A DNA stretch of 64,000 nt, taken from Hydrogenophaga sp. Its GTDB lineage: Bacteria; Pseudomonadota; Gammaproteobacteria; Burkholderiales; Burkholderiaceae_C. A program made the position numbers and the translations under genes. The notes under the pieces are model-generated. The model did not search any database. It was not told the DNA's origin and saw only the letters and a list, made by a program, of their open reading frames with translations. Of the stretch, positions 35,931 to 44,269 are shown piece by piece; position 1 is the stretch's first letter, and the number at the start of each line of letters is the position of its first letter. The stretch lies in NCBI RefSeq assembly GCF_025699295.1, contig NZ_JAILWB010000017.1:44355-108354 (forward strand). Direction: 5' to 3'.

Positions 35931-37133
35931 TCAGATGACGTTTTGGTCTCTGAGCGATGCAATTTCCTGGTCAGTAAAGCCTGCTCCCAGCAGTGCCTCC
36001 TCATTGTGTTGGCCCAGCATGGGCGGTGCGAGCCTCACGTTTCCGGGTGTCCTGGAGAACTTGATGGGAAAGCCCAATTGCGGAATGCGGCCTTCACGCG
36101 GGTGGTCGATATGGAACAGCATTTGCCTGTGCTGCAACTGAGGGTCGGCAAAGGCTTCTTGTATGGTGTTCGCTGGCGTGGCCGGGATATCTGCCGCCTT
36201 CAGGCGTTCAAACCACTCCTGCGCCGTTGCGGTGAGGAACAGCGCCCGCAACACGGCGAACTGGTGCTCACATGCCTCCCCTTCGGGCCACTGGTCGGCC
36301 TTCAGTTCCGGGTGCCCTACCAGATCACAAAATGCGGCCCAGAAATGCGCCTCGATGGCACCCAGCGTCATGTGGCGACCATCGCTGCAAAGGAAAACGT
36401 TGTAGCAAGGCGCCGCGCCCAGGAAAGCCCGTTCACCGCCTTTGGGCTCCACACCGGCGAACAAATAATCCGCCGCGTGATAGGCCAGCCATGGAACGAG
36501 TCCGTCGGTCATGGAAATGTCGACGAACTGTCCTTGGCCGTCGGCCTGGCGAGCCTGCAGCGCCGCCAGGATTCCAAACGCGGCCATCAGCGAGCCGCCG
36601 CCCACATCGGCAATCGACAGGCCGGGCACGATGGGGCCGGTCGCGGGTGTACCGAACAGATGCAGGCCGCCCGCGAGCGCCAGGTAGTTGAGGTCGTGGC
36701 CCGCCACCTTCGCATAGGGCCCGTCTTGCCCATAACCGGTGATGGCGCAATAGACCAAGCCGGGATTAGTCTCCCGCAGCGATTCGTAGCCCAATCCCAG
36801 GCGTTCCATCACGCCTGGGCGGAAGCCCTCAACGACTACATCGGCAGTGGAAGCCAGGCGTCGGAGGACCACTTTGCCTTCTTCGCTCTTGAGGTCCAGG
36901 GTCAGGCTTCTCTTGTTCCGGTTGAGCAGCAGGAACGAGCCGGACTCCTCCTTGCAAAGCGGTTCGAAGGCTCGGTTGTAGTCGCCCCCGATGGGGTGCT
37001 CAATCTTCAGCACGTCGGCGCCGTAATCGGCCAGCATCTGGGTGCAAAAGGCACCGGGCAGCAGGCGCGTGAGGTCGAGCACCTGGATGCCGGCCAGAGC
37101 GCGTTGCTTGTCGGGTTTTGAGGGATTGTGCAT
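35931..37133 (-). CDS. Alpha-methylacyl-CoA racemase-like protein (CoA-transferase family III)
   Basis: 400 residues of the CaiB/BaiF/AMACR superfamily. The racemase pair is present: His146 in AGHDLNYLALAG and Asp176 in SIADVGGGS, 30 residues apart, the same spacing as His126/Asp156 in mycobacterial AMACR as I recall it. The CoA-transferase Asp (147) is also there, so transferase activity cannot be excluded. GYGQDGP precedes it. It would epimerise a 2-methylacyl-CoA or move CoA between acids. The start at 37133 lies 1 bp after the SDR stop region. Confidence 0.8.
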   Translation of the reverse strand: MHNPSKPDKQRALAGIQVLDLTRLLPGAFCTQMLADYGADVLKIEHPIGGDYNRAFEPLCKEESGSFLLLNRNKRSLTLDLKSEEGKVVLRRLASTADVVVEGFRPGVMERLGLGYESLRETNPGLVYCAITGYGQDGPYAKVAGHDLNYLALAGGLHLFGTPATGPIVPGLSIADVGGGSLMAAFGILAALQARQADGQGQFVDISMTDGLVPWLAYHAADYLFAGVEPKGGERAFLGAAPCYNVFLCSDGRHMTLGAIEAHFWAAFCDLVGHPELKADQWPEGEACEHQFAVLRALFLTATAQEWFERLKAADIPATPANTIQEAFADPQLQHRQMLFHIDHPREGRIPQLGFPIKFSRTPGNVRLAPPMLGQHNEEALLGAGFTDQEIASLRDQNVI

Positions 37134-37134
37134 A

Positions 37135-37896
37135 TCAAGCAGCAGTCCAACCGCCGTCAACCATGAGGCTGTGGCCCGTGACATACGACGAGGCCGAGGA
37201 GGCAAGGAACACCGCCGCGCCATGGACTTCATCGGCGCGGCCAAAGCGGCCCATGGGAATCCGTGCCAGCAGCCGTGGCCCGATGTGGGGGTGAGCGACC
37301 ATGTTGGCCGTGAGGTCGGTTTCCACGAAACCATAGGCGATGGCGTTGACCCGGATGCCATGTTCGGCCCAGTCGTGCGCGAGCGATTTCGTCAGCTGCT
37401 CGACCCCACCTTTCGAGGCGCCGTAGGGCACCTGCCGCTTCAGTCCGATGTGTCCCGCGATGGAGCTGATGTTGATGATGGAGCCGCCCTTGCGCGCGAT
37501 CATCAGAGCACCCAGGTGGCGGCAGCAGTTGAATACGCCGGTGAGATTGACCCCGATGATCTGGTCCCAGTCCGAACGCTCTGTTTTCTCCATGGAGGCG
37601 TAGTGAGGGTCTATCCCGGCGTTGTTAACCAGAATATCCAGGCCGCCATATTGCGCAGTCACCTGTTCGCGCAGGCGAATGACGTCGGCCTCGTTCGATA
37701 CGTCGGCTAGCATGTGAGCGGCGCGCCCGCCACGTTGCCCAATGACATCCACTGTCTCCTGCATGGACGCCGTGGTGCGGCCGCAGACCACCACCGTGGC
37801 GCCGCTGGCCGCTAGGGCTTCGGAAATCGCCCGTCCGATACCGCGACCACCGCCGGTGACCATGGCGATTTTTCCGGTCAAGTCAAAACTGCTCAC
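37135..37896 (-). CDS. Short-chain dehydrogenase/reductase
   Basis: 253 residues, classical SDR: TGGGRGIG cofactor motif at 14-21, NNAG at 91-94, catalytic Ser (NISSIAG), YGASKGG (Tyr-xxx-Lys), and a C-terminal VDGGWTAA. Cofactor is probably NAD(H) or NADP(H). It likely oxidises a hydroxyacyl intermediate in the operon's pathway. It overlaps the acyl-CoA dehydrogenase stop by 4 bp. Confidence 0.92.
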   Translation of the reverse strand: MSSFDLTGKIAMVTGGGRGIGRAISEALAASGATVVVCGRTTASMQETVDVIGQRGGRAAHMLADVSNEADVIRLREQVTAQYGGLDILVNNAGIDPHYASMEKTERSDWDQIIGVNLTGVFNCCRHLGALMIARKGGSIINISSIAGHIGLKRQVPYGASKGGVEQLTKSLAHDWAEHGIRVNAIAYGFVETDLTANMVAHPHIGPRLLARIPMGRFGRADEVHGAAVFLASSASSYVTGHSLMVDGGWTAA

Positions 37897-39071
37897 TGCG
37901 CTTTCTCCTCACGCGTCACGCGGCGGCTGATCGCCCATCGGTGCACCTCTGAAGGGCCGTCGTAAATGCGGAATGCTCGAAGTTCGCGGAATGCCCGTTC
38001 GACGATGGTGTCCCCGGTCACACCCAGGCCACCAAGAATCTGCACACAGCGGTCCGCAACCCGGTACAGAGCCTCTGAGACAATCACTTTGGCCACGCTG
38101 GACTCGTGCCTTCCATGCTTGCCTTGGTCCAGCGTCCAGGCGGTGTGCCAGATTGTGAGTTGGCACACATGCAAGTCGATTTCGTTGTCGGCGAGCATGA
38201 AACCGATGCCTTCGTGTTCTGAAAGTGGCTTGCCAAAAGCCTGGCGGCGTTTCGCGTAGTCGATGGCGACTTCGTTGGCGCGGCGAGCCACACCCAGCCA
38301 GCGCATGCAATGCGTCAGCCGAGCCGGCGCCAGGCGAACTTGCGCATACCGCAGGCCCTGCCCCAGTTCGCCCAGGATGTGACTGGCCGGAATGCGCAAG
38401 TCGCGGAATTCGATTTCAGCATGTCCACCGGTGAAGCTGGAGTCGATGCTGTCGATGCTCCTGACGATGTGGATGCCGGGCGCGCTCATGTCGGTCAAAA
38501 ACATGGTCGGCCCACCGCCGGAACCCGCGGCCTTGGCCATCACAATGGCGAAGGCCGCGCCACTCGCTCCGGTGATCAGCCACTTGCGACCGTTGATGAC
38601 GTAGTCGTCGCCATCGCGCTCCGCCGTAGTCGCCAGAAGGCTGGGGTCGGAACCGGCCCCCGGATGTGGCTCGGTCATGCAGAAGCACGAGCGCACCTCA
38701 CCACTGGCCAGCGGTTTGAGCCAGCGTTGCTTTTGCTCTTCTGAAGCCACTTCCTCCAGCAAGTGCATGTTGCCCTCGTCTGGCGCCGCGCAGTTCAGCG
38801 CGAGGGGCCCCAACATGGAGTGTCCAGCTTGCGCGAAGACCACCGCCCGGCCCAGGTGCGACAAGCCCAACCCACCCCATTTTGTGGCCACATGTGGCGA
38901 GAGCAGGCCAGCCTGGCGGGCGAGGCCCACCAACTCCAGGCGCAGCGCATCGGTGGGGCCGTGGCTGTCCTGACGTGGATCGGATTCGTAGGGAACCACC
39001 CGTTCGCGGACAAAGGTCGCAGTTCGTTTTTCTAGGTCCAGCAGCTCTGGAGGCAATGTGAAGTCGATCAT
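37893..39071 (-). CDS. Acyl-CoA dehydrogenase, ACAD10/11-like
   Basis: 392 residues of the acyl-CoA dehydrogenase family: CMTEPHPGAGSD (FAD/substrate motif), KWLITGASGA, and QILGGLGVTGDTIVERAFRELRAFRIYDGPSEVHR at the C-terminus. The segment NCAAPDEGNMHLLEEVASEEQKQRWLKPL is typical of the ACAD10/11 class. In mammals these enzymes carry a fused kinase domain; here the kinase-like protein is the next gene upstream. LvaC of the levulinate pathway is a comparable bacterial partner. Confidence 0.88.
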   Translation of the reverse strand: MIDFTLPPELLDLEKRTATFVRERVVPYESDPRQDSHGPTDALRLELVGLARQAGLLSPHVATKWGGLGLSHLGRAVVFAQAGHSMLGPLALNCAAPDEGNMHLLEEVASEEQKQRWLKPLASGEVRSCFCMTEPHPGAGSDPSLLATTAERDGDDYVINGRKWLITGASGAAFAIVMAKAAGSGGGPTMFLTDMSAPGIHIVRSIDSIDSSFTGGHAEIEFRDLRIPASHILGELGQGLRYAQVRLAPARLTHCMRWLGVARRANEVAIDYAKRRQAFGKPLSEHEGIGFMLADNEIDLHVCQLTIWHTAWTLDQGKHGRHESSVAKVIVSEALYRVADRCVQILGGLGVTGDTIVERAFRELRAFRIYDGPSEVHRWAISRRVTREEKAQ

Positions 39072-39102
39072 GGAGTCGTTCCTGTATGTTCATTGAAATG
39101 AG

Positions 39103-40248
39103 TCAGACATGGCGCCCTTGCGCCAGGTCGTGGGTGAATTCCAGCAACCCGTGTGAGAGTTCACCGAAGCGGCTGTAGCGCGGGTCGGTGGTCGCCCCGC
39201 TGCGGTAACGGGCGTGGAGCTGCATGAACACCACGCTCAGTTTGAAGAGGCACAACACGCGGTAGAACGCCAAGTTCGAGACATCACGGCCCGTGGCGCA
39301 GGCGTAGGCCTGCACCACATCGTTGCGGCTCGGAAACCCGTAGCCTGCGGTCGGCATTTGAGCCAGTTCTTGCATGGCTGGTGGGTCGCCGGCCTCTGTC
39401 CAGTAGCTCAGCATCGTGGCCAAGTCGAACAGGGGATCGCCGCGGGTCGACATGTCCCAGTCGAGCAGCGCCAACGGCTCAAGGGTCTGCGGATGCAGGA
39501 TCAGGTTGTCCAGCTTGAAGTCGGCATGCAGAAGGGTGGGCGGCAGCTCGGATGGTCTGTTTTTCTCAAGCCATGCAGAAATGAAGCGGACCGACTGGTG
39601 TTGCTCGTCTTTGGATGCAAGTTCTGCGCGCCGCGTCCAGCCGCTCACCGCGCGGGCCAAGAATCCCTCAGGTTTGCCAAGATCGCCCAGGCCTGTTTTG
39701 GCTGGATCAAGCGCATGCAGCTGCACAAGTAGATCCACCATCGACCCAGCCAGCTTTTGGCCGATGGCCGGGGCCACGATGTCGGGCGGCAAGTGCGCGC
39801 CGCTGATGACGCGCCCGGACCGGTATTCCATGATCTGGAAATGTGCGCCCATCACGGCGTCGTCGTCGCAGTACAGCACGGAGCGAGGCGCGTAAGGATA
39901 GTGTGGAGCGAGCGCTTGAAGCACCCTGTGCTCGCGAGCCATATCATTGGCACCTGGCAGCACTTCACCCAGGGGCGGGCGACGCAGGACATAGTCGGTG
40001 CCATCGATTTCCACCAGGTAATTCAGGTTGGCCAGCCCACCGGCAAACTGCCTTGGCGCGTGCTCCAGGTTGAGGCGCATGCCCTGGCCTGACAAGTATT
40101 GGCTGACGTTATCCCATGGCAAAGGCACGGTATCGCCCGCGGTCCGCAGGTTGGGCCCCGCACCCAGGGCATCTGTTGATGGCGCCTGAGCGAGCACCCT
40201 TGCCTGTCCGAGGTAGCCGGATTGTGCTGTGATGGACGTACTGTTCAT
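39103..40248 (-). CDS. Phosphotransferase family protein (APH fold, ACAD10/LvaA-like)
   Basis: 381 residues of the aminoglycoside-phosphotransferase-like kinase fold: DYVLRRPPLGEVLPGANDMAREHRVLQAL (N-lobe), LLHADFKLDNLILHP (catalytic loop HxDxxxxN) and LLDWDMSTRGDPLFDLA (DxD metal motif). Proteins of this group next to ACAD10/11-like dehydrogenases phosphorylate the 4-hydroxyl of 4-hydroxyacyl-CoA in human ACAD10/11 and bacterial LvaA, not antibiotics. The start at 40248 (MNSTSITAQ) is preferred. It ends about 30 bp before the dehydrogenase. Confidence 0.85.
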   Translation of the reverse strand: MNSTSITAQSGYLGQARVLAQAPSTDALGAGPNLRTAGDTVPLPWDNVSQYLSGQGMRLNLEHAPRQFAGGLANLNYLVEIDGTDYVLRRPPLGEVLPGANDMAREHRVLQALAPHYPYAPRSVLYCDDDAVMGAHFQIMEYRSGRVISGAHLPPDIVAPAIGQKLAGSMVDLLVQLHALDPAKTGLGDLGKPEGFLARAVSGWTRRAELASKDEQHQSVRFISAWLEKNRPSELPPTLLHADFKLDNLILHPQTLEPLALLDWDMSTRGDPLFDLATMLSYWTEAGDPPAMQELAQMPTAGYGFPSRNDVVQAYACATGRDVSNLAFYRVLCLFKLSVVFMQLHARYRSGATTDPRYSRFGELSHGLLEFTHDLAQGRHV

Positions 40249-40395
40249 GTTCCGTTTGCAAAGTATTCGCAATAGCGCAATGTGCGGCGATCGCCAAGTT
40301 CGCCGGGTGTCACATTGGTCCTGGCAAGAGCCGTTATTCGGGCAGGGGCCAGGATTGGGTTTCCGATGGAACCCCCCCCTGCGATGGATTTTTTT

Positions 40396-41619
40396 CTATT
40401 TCTTGAGCAATGCGCAGGTGGACTTTTCCAGTGGAATGAAGGCTTGGTCGCCTGGCGTTATCTGGCGAACGTGGTAGTAGTCCCATGGGTATTTGGACTC
40501 TGACGGCCTTTTGACTTGCAGCAGATACATGTCGTGCACCATGCGGCCGTCCTCACGCAGCTTGCCGTTGCGAGAGAACATATCTTCGACCGGCATACTC
40601 CGCATTTTTTTGAGGACAGGCATCATCTCGTCGGTGCTTGCTGCGGCGATGCCTTTGAGGTAGTGAAGAACCGATGAATAGACGGAGGCTTGGACCATGG
40701 TTGGCATCCGTTTTTGCTTTTCGAAGAACCGCTTGGACCAAGCCCTGGTTTTCTCGTCAAAATCCCAATAGAACGCCTCCGTCAAGTACATGTTCTGCGC
40801 CTTGCTCAGCCCCAAACCATGCACATCGGTGATGAACATCAGCGTGGCTGCCAAAATCTGTTGTTTGGTGATGCCAAATTCCACGGCTTGCTTGATCGAA
40901 TTGGTGGTGTCATTGCCGGCATTGGCCAATGCGATGACTTTGGCCTTCGATCCCTGGGCAGTCAGCAAGAACGAAGAAAAATCTGGCGCGGAAAATGGGT
41001 GCTTGATGCTGCCAAACACCTGCCCCCCGGATGCCTTCACCACGTCCGCGGCATCCTTCTCCAGAGCATGGCCACCCGCATAGTCAGCGGTCAAGAAGAA
41101 CCAAGTGTCCCCCCCCTGTTTCATGACTGCACGGGCGGTGCTCGCGGCCAGCGCGTAGGAGTCATAAGCCCAGTGAAGCCCGGATGGTGTACATTCTTCG
41201 TTGGTGATCCGGGTGCTTGCAGCACCGGAAAAGATCGCGAACCGGCCTTTTTCCTTGGCGATATTGAGGACGGCCAGAGCAGCGGCCGATGACGGGACGT
41301 CAGCAATCATGTCGACGCCGTCCGCGTCAAACCATTGGCGCGCTCTTGTTGACGCGACGTCGGCCTTGTTCTGGTGATCGGCGAAGACCAGCTTGATCGG
41401 AAAAGTGGTCTTGGTGGACTTCTTGAAATCCTCGATGGCCAGCTCGGCCGCCAACACCGAACCCGGTCCCGACAGGTCGGAAAAGATGCCCGACATATCT
41501 GTCAGGACACCGATTCGTACTTCGTTGTCGCTTAACAGAAGTGGCTGCGCGCCAACCCCCATCGAAAGCATGATCGTGCCTGCGCCGAGCAGGTGGGCCA
41601 ATTTAAGATTGTTCTGCAT
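40396..41619 (-). CDS. ABC transporter substrate-binding protein, Liv type
   Basis: 407 residues. N-terminal signal peptide (hydrophobic LAHLLGAGTIMLSMGVGAQP, likely cleaved near Gly-Ala-Gln), then a periplasmic binding protein of the Leu/Ile/Val family (VRIGVLTDMSGIFSDLSGPGSVLAAELAIEDF). It would capture the substrate and deliver it to LivHM. The ATG at 41619 follows GGAGACATCC. First gene of the operon, divergent from the GntR regulator, and behind a 19-bp palindrome typical of GntR operators. Confidence 0.92.
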   Translation of the reverse strand: MQNNLKLAHLLGAGTIMLSMGVGAQPLLLSDNEVRIGVLTDMSGIFSDLSGPGSVLAAELAIEDFKKSTKTTFPIKLVFADHQNKADVASTRARQWFDADGVDMIADVPSSAAALAVLNIAKEKGRFAIFSGAASTRITNEECTPSGLHWAYDSYALAASTARAVMKQGGDTWFFLTADYAGGHALEKDAADVVKASGGQVFGSIKHPFSAPDFSSFLLTAQGSKAKVIALANAGNDTTNSIKQAVEFGITKQQILAATLMFITDVHGLGLSKAQNMYLTEAFYWDFDEKTRAWSKRFFEKQKRMPTMVQASVYSSVLHYLKGIAAASTDEMMPVLKKMRSMPVEDMFSRNGKLREDGRMVHDMYLLQVKRPSESKYPWDYYHVRQITPGDQAFIPLEKSTCALLKK

Positions 41620-41667
41620 TTGGGATGTCTCCGTTGAGGTCACACTTTTCAAGGCCCCACGCCTCGT

Positions 41668-41686
41668 TTGTCTGACTGTCAGACAA
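41668..41686. promoter_or_regulatory. GntR/FadR-type operator palindrome
   Basis: TTGTCTGAC-T-GTCAGACAA, perfect 9-bp arms around one base, close to the T(T/G)GTCNGAC(A/C)A type sites of FCD-class GntR regulators. It lies 49 bp upstream of the substrate-binding protein gene and about 215 bp from the gntR start, in the divergent intergenic region. Confidence 0.7.
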
Positions 41687-41901
41687 TCATTGCGTTGATG
41701 CAGTTTCCGTTCAACGGTGTAAACCATACTTGACAGCTTGACTTTAAAAGCGTAGTCGTGAAAATCTAGACATCCCTAGATGCTGATCCGAACTTGGATG
41801 TAGGATGGTCGGACATTCGCGTCACCAGACGCGCGCCGTTGAACAGAGGAATTTGCAGTCCAGATTCTTGCCTGCGCGGCTAAAAGCACAGGCGTTGAAA
41901 G

Positions 41902-42627
41902 ATGAAAGCAAACTTCGAAAAGCTCAAGAAAGTACCGGCCTACAGGGCGCTGGCTGAAGCCATGACCGAGCAAATACTCGACGGACGATTGGAAGAGGGC
42001 GAACAAGTGCCAACCGAGTCGGAGTTGTGCGAGATGTTCGGCGTCAATCGCTCGACCGTAAGAGAAGCCATCCGGGTTTTGGAAGAGGCCAACCTGATAC
42101 GGAGGGAACACGCCAGGAAGCTTCTGATCAGCAAGCCTTCGCACCAAGAAATCGGATCCCAGCTCGAACGTGCCTTGTTGCTGCATGAAGTGACCTTTGA
42201 CGAACTTTGGGAGGCTATGCACCTTCTCGAGCCGCAGATGGCAAGGCTTGCCGCTCAGCAACCGCAAGCGGCGCTGATTGAAAGACTGACTTTGAACATC
42301 GAAGCCACCCAGGAGGCGCTGTCGCGAGGCGAGTCGCTGGTTAGGCTCGATATCGAATTCCACGGTTTGATCGCCCAAATGTGCGCCAACAGGGCCCTCA
42401 ACCTCGCACGTGAACCCATCAGTCGGCTCTTTTACCCGTCTTTCCAGCGCGTCATGGCCAAGGTTCCGGTGGCTGGCCAGCGGCTTGTCGGCGCACATAA
42501 AGCCATCCTGGATTCGCTCATCAGGGGAGACGGTGCCGCAGCTGAAATGTGGATGCAAAAACACATCACTGACTTCAAGCGCGGGCTGGAGCTCGCCAGC
42601 GTCGACGTCAAGTCTCCTGTGGGTTGA
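41902..42627 (+). CDS. GntR-family transcriptional regulator, FCD type
   Basis: 241 residues: an N-terminal GntR winged helix (RLEEGEQVPTESELCEMFGVNRSTVREAIRVLEEANLIRREHARK) and a C-terminal all-helical FCD domain with metal-ligand positions in DIEFHGLIAQM, AHKAILD and QKHITDFKR. FCD regulators respond to carboxylates and usually repress the adjacent catabolic operon. Divergently placed from the substrate-binding gene and likely binding 41668-41686. Effector unknown; the imported acid or its CoA ester is the likely one. Confidence 0.88.
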   Translation: MKANFEKLKKVPAYRALAEAMTEQILDGRLEEGEQVPTESELCEMFGVNRSTVREAIRVLEEANLIRREHARKLLISKPSHQEIGSQLERALLLHEVTFDELWEAMHLLEPQMARLAAQQPQAALIERLTLNIEATQEALSRGESLVRLDIEFHGLIAQMCANRALNLAREPISRLFYPSFQRVMAKVPVAGQRLVGAHKAILDSLIRGDGAAAEMWMQKHITDFKRGLELASVDVKSPVG

Positions 42628-43267
42628 TAGGCTCTGAGTTTTTCCCCGAGCTGCGACTCCCGGCGCGCGCCCTGTTTCTCCCTCCATCCACAGTAGTTGT
42701 ACGGTTTCATAGCCATGGCCAGATCGAATGGCTCTTCAGGGTCGGGCACAGCCGCTCACTTCAGTCGCGACGAGTCGTTCTCGAAGCGCTGACCAAGCTG
42801 GCCTATGTTGAGTGGCAGGTGACGGAGGTGCAGCGGTTGTTCGACCCTTCCATCCTTGAATGACCGCTGACCGTGGGGGCCGACATTCAAGCGAGCAAGG
42901 TCAGCGGCAGCAAGCAGCCTTGAAGCGACCTTCGATTTTCCACTTGCGTCATTGCAGCGAGTGCTGCTGGTGGGTGCGCCTAGGTGAGTTCACGCCTTCT
43001 GCCTCGAAGCGGCTTTTCGGCGTGGCGACGTACACTGACTCGAACGGCTTCTATAGGAGGGACTGCGGCCACAGGTTTGCGCGACCCGGTCGGCGCCGCC
43101 TCACTGTCTGCGCTCCAGGTTCTTTTTCGGGCAGGCTACCAATCCGTAGAGCGTGATCTCTGCTTCCTACGCTCAAAGGATAGGGACAGGTTGTCTATCT
43201 GATCAGGGAAGTCCAAAGAACGGGGAATGCTGTTCAAACAACAGGGGCCACCATATGCCAGCTCCAC
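42628..43267. other. Gene-poor junction with degenerate direct repeat
   Basis: 640 bp between gntR and the XdhC gene. No gene can be supported. It contains, at 43005-43075, the 71-bp sequence that matches 28978-29048 (51 of 71 identical, no gaps, same orientation), so decayed copies flank the lower-GC catabolic module on both sides. Several short open frames are present but have no recognisable features. Confidence 0.55.
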
Positions 43268-44269
43268 CTAACAGGATTTGCAAATCGTCTGGGACCCCAC
43301 CCAGTTGCTCAGCGGGCCGCTCAAGTCCATGCCACGCCGCAATGCAGTCATCTCGGCCACGATGCTCATGGCGATTTCGGGAGGCGTGAGGGCCCCGAGG
43401 TTCAGCCCCACAGGACCGTGCAGGCGATCGGCTTCTTCTGGGCTAACGTCGAACTCCAGTAGGCGTTCGCGGCGCTTGGCGTTGTTTTGCAGCGAGCCAA
43501 GTGCGCCAACGTAAAACGCGGGGGTGCGCAGCGCCTCCATGAGCGCAAGGTCATCGAGCTTGGGGTCGTGGGTGACTGCGACCACGGCGCTGTTGTGGTC
43601 CAGGTGCATGGCCAGCACCAGGTCGTCGGGCATCGTGGTGGACAGCGTCACGCCAACCACGGACTCCCAGCCTTCGTGGTATTCCGTGCGCGGCTCGCAG
43701 ACGGTGACCTGGTAGTCGAGCATGACGGCCATGCTTGCCAGGTAACGCGACAGCTGGCCGCCGCCGATGATGAGCAGGCGTAGGCGCGGACCGTGCACGG
43801 TGGTGAGCGTGGCGCCGTCGAAGCCGACGCGGTCACCCTCTAGGGCGGGCTCGTGGCGCACCAGGCCGGTGGCCATGTCGAGCCTGCGCTGCACACGCTT
43901 GTGGTTCTGGATGCTGCTCAGCAGTTCGCGCAATTGCGATTGCGGCGAGAGCGGCTCCAGCACGATCTGCACCGTGCCACCGCAGGGCAGGCCGAAGCGG
44001 CGCGCCTCCTCGGCCGTCTCGCCGTAGGTGGTGGTTTCGGGCCGGCGCAGTGCCAGATCGCCGCGCGCCACGCGGCCGATCAGGTCGTCTTCGATGCAGC
44101 CGCCCGAGACCGATCCAGCCACCTGGCCGTCGTCGCGGATCACCATCAGCGAACCCGGCGGGCGCGGCGCCGAGCCCCAGGTGCGCACCACGGTGCCGAG
44201 CACCACGCGGTGGCCACGGCCTTGCCAGTCGAGGGCGGTGCGGATCACGTCGATGTCGATGCTGTTCAT
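43268..44269 (-). CDS. XdhC/CoxI-family molybdoenzyme maturation protein
   Basis: 333 residues: XdhC N-terminal domain (GSAPRPPGSLMVIRDDGQVAGSVSGGCIEDDL) with conserved Cys, and C-terminal Rossmann XdhC_C domain (LLIIGGGQLSRYLASMAVMLDYQVTVCEPR). Such proteins protect and sulfurate the molybdenum cofactor before insertion into xanthine dehydrogenase-type enzymes; CoxI and CoxF of CO dehydrogenase clusters are of this kind. The start at 44269 overlaps the membrane-protein stop by 4 bp (ATGA). A longer in-frame extension upstream is a shadow of the membrane-protein gene. Last gene of the cox operon. Confidence 0.87.
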   Translation of the reverse strand: MNSIDIDVIRTALDWQGRGHRVVLGTVVRTWGSAPRPPGSLMVIRDDGQVAGSVSGGCIEDDLIGRVARGDLALRRPETTTYGETAEEARRFGLPCGGTVQIVLEPLSPQSQLRELLSSIQNHKRVQRRLDMATGLVRHEPALEGDRVGFDGATLTTVHGPRLRLLIIGGGQLSRYLASMAVMLDYQVTVCEPRTEYHEGWESVVGVTLSTTMPDDLVLAMHLDHNSAVVAVTHDPKLDDLALMEALRTPAFYVGALGSLQNNAKRRERLLEFDVSPEEADRLHGPVGLNLGALTPPEIAMSIVAEMTALRRGMDLSGPLSNWVGSQTICKSC

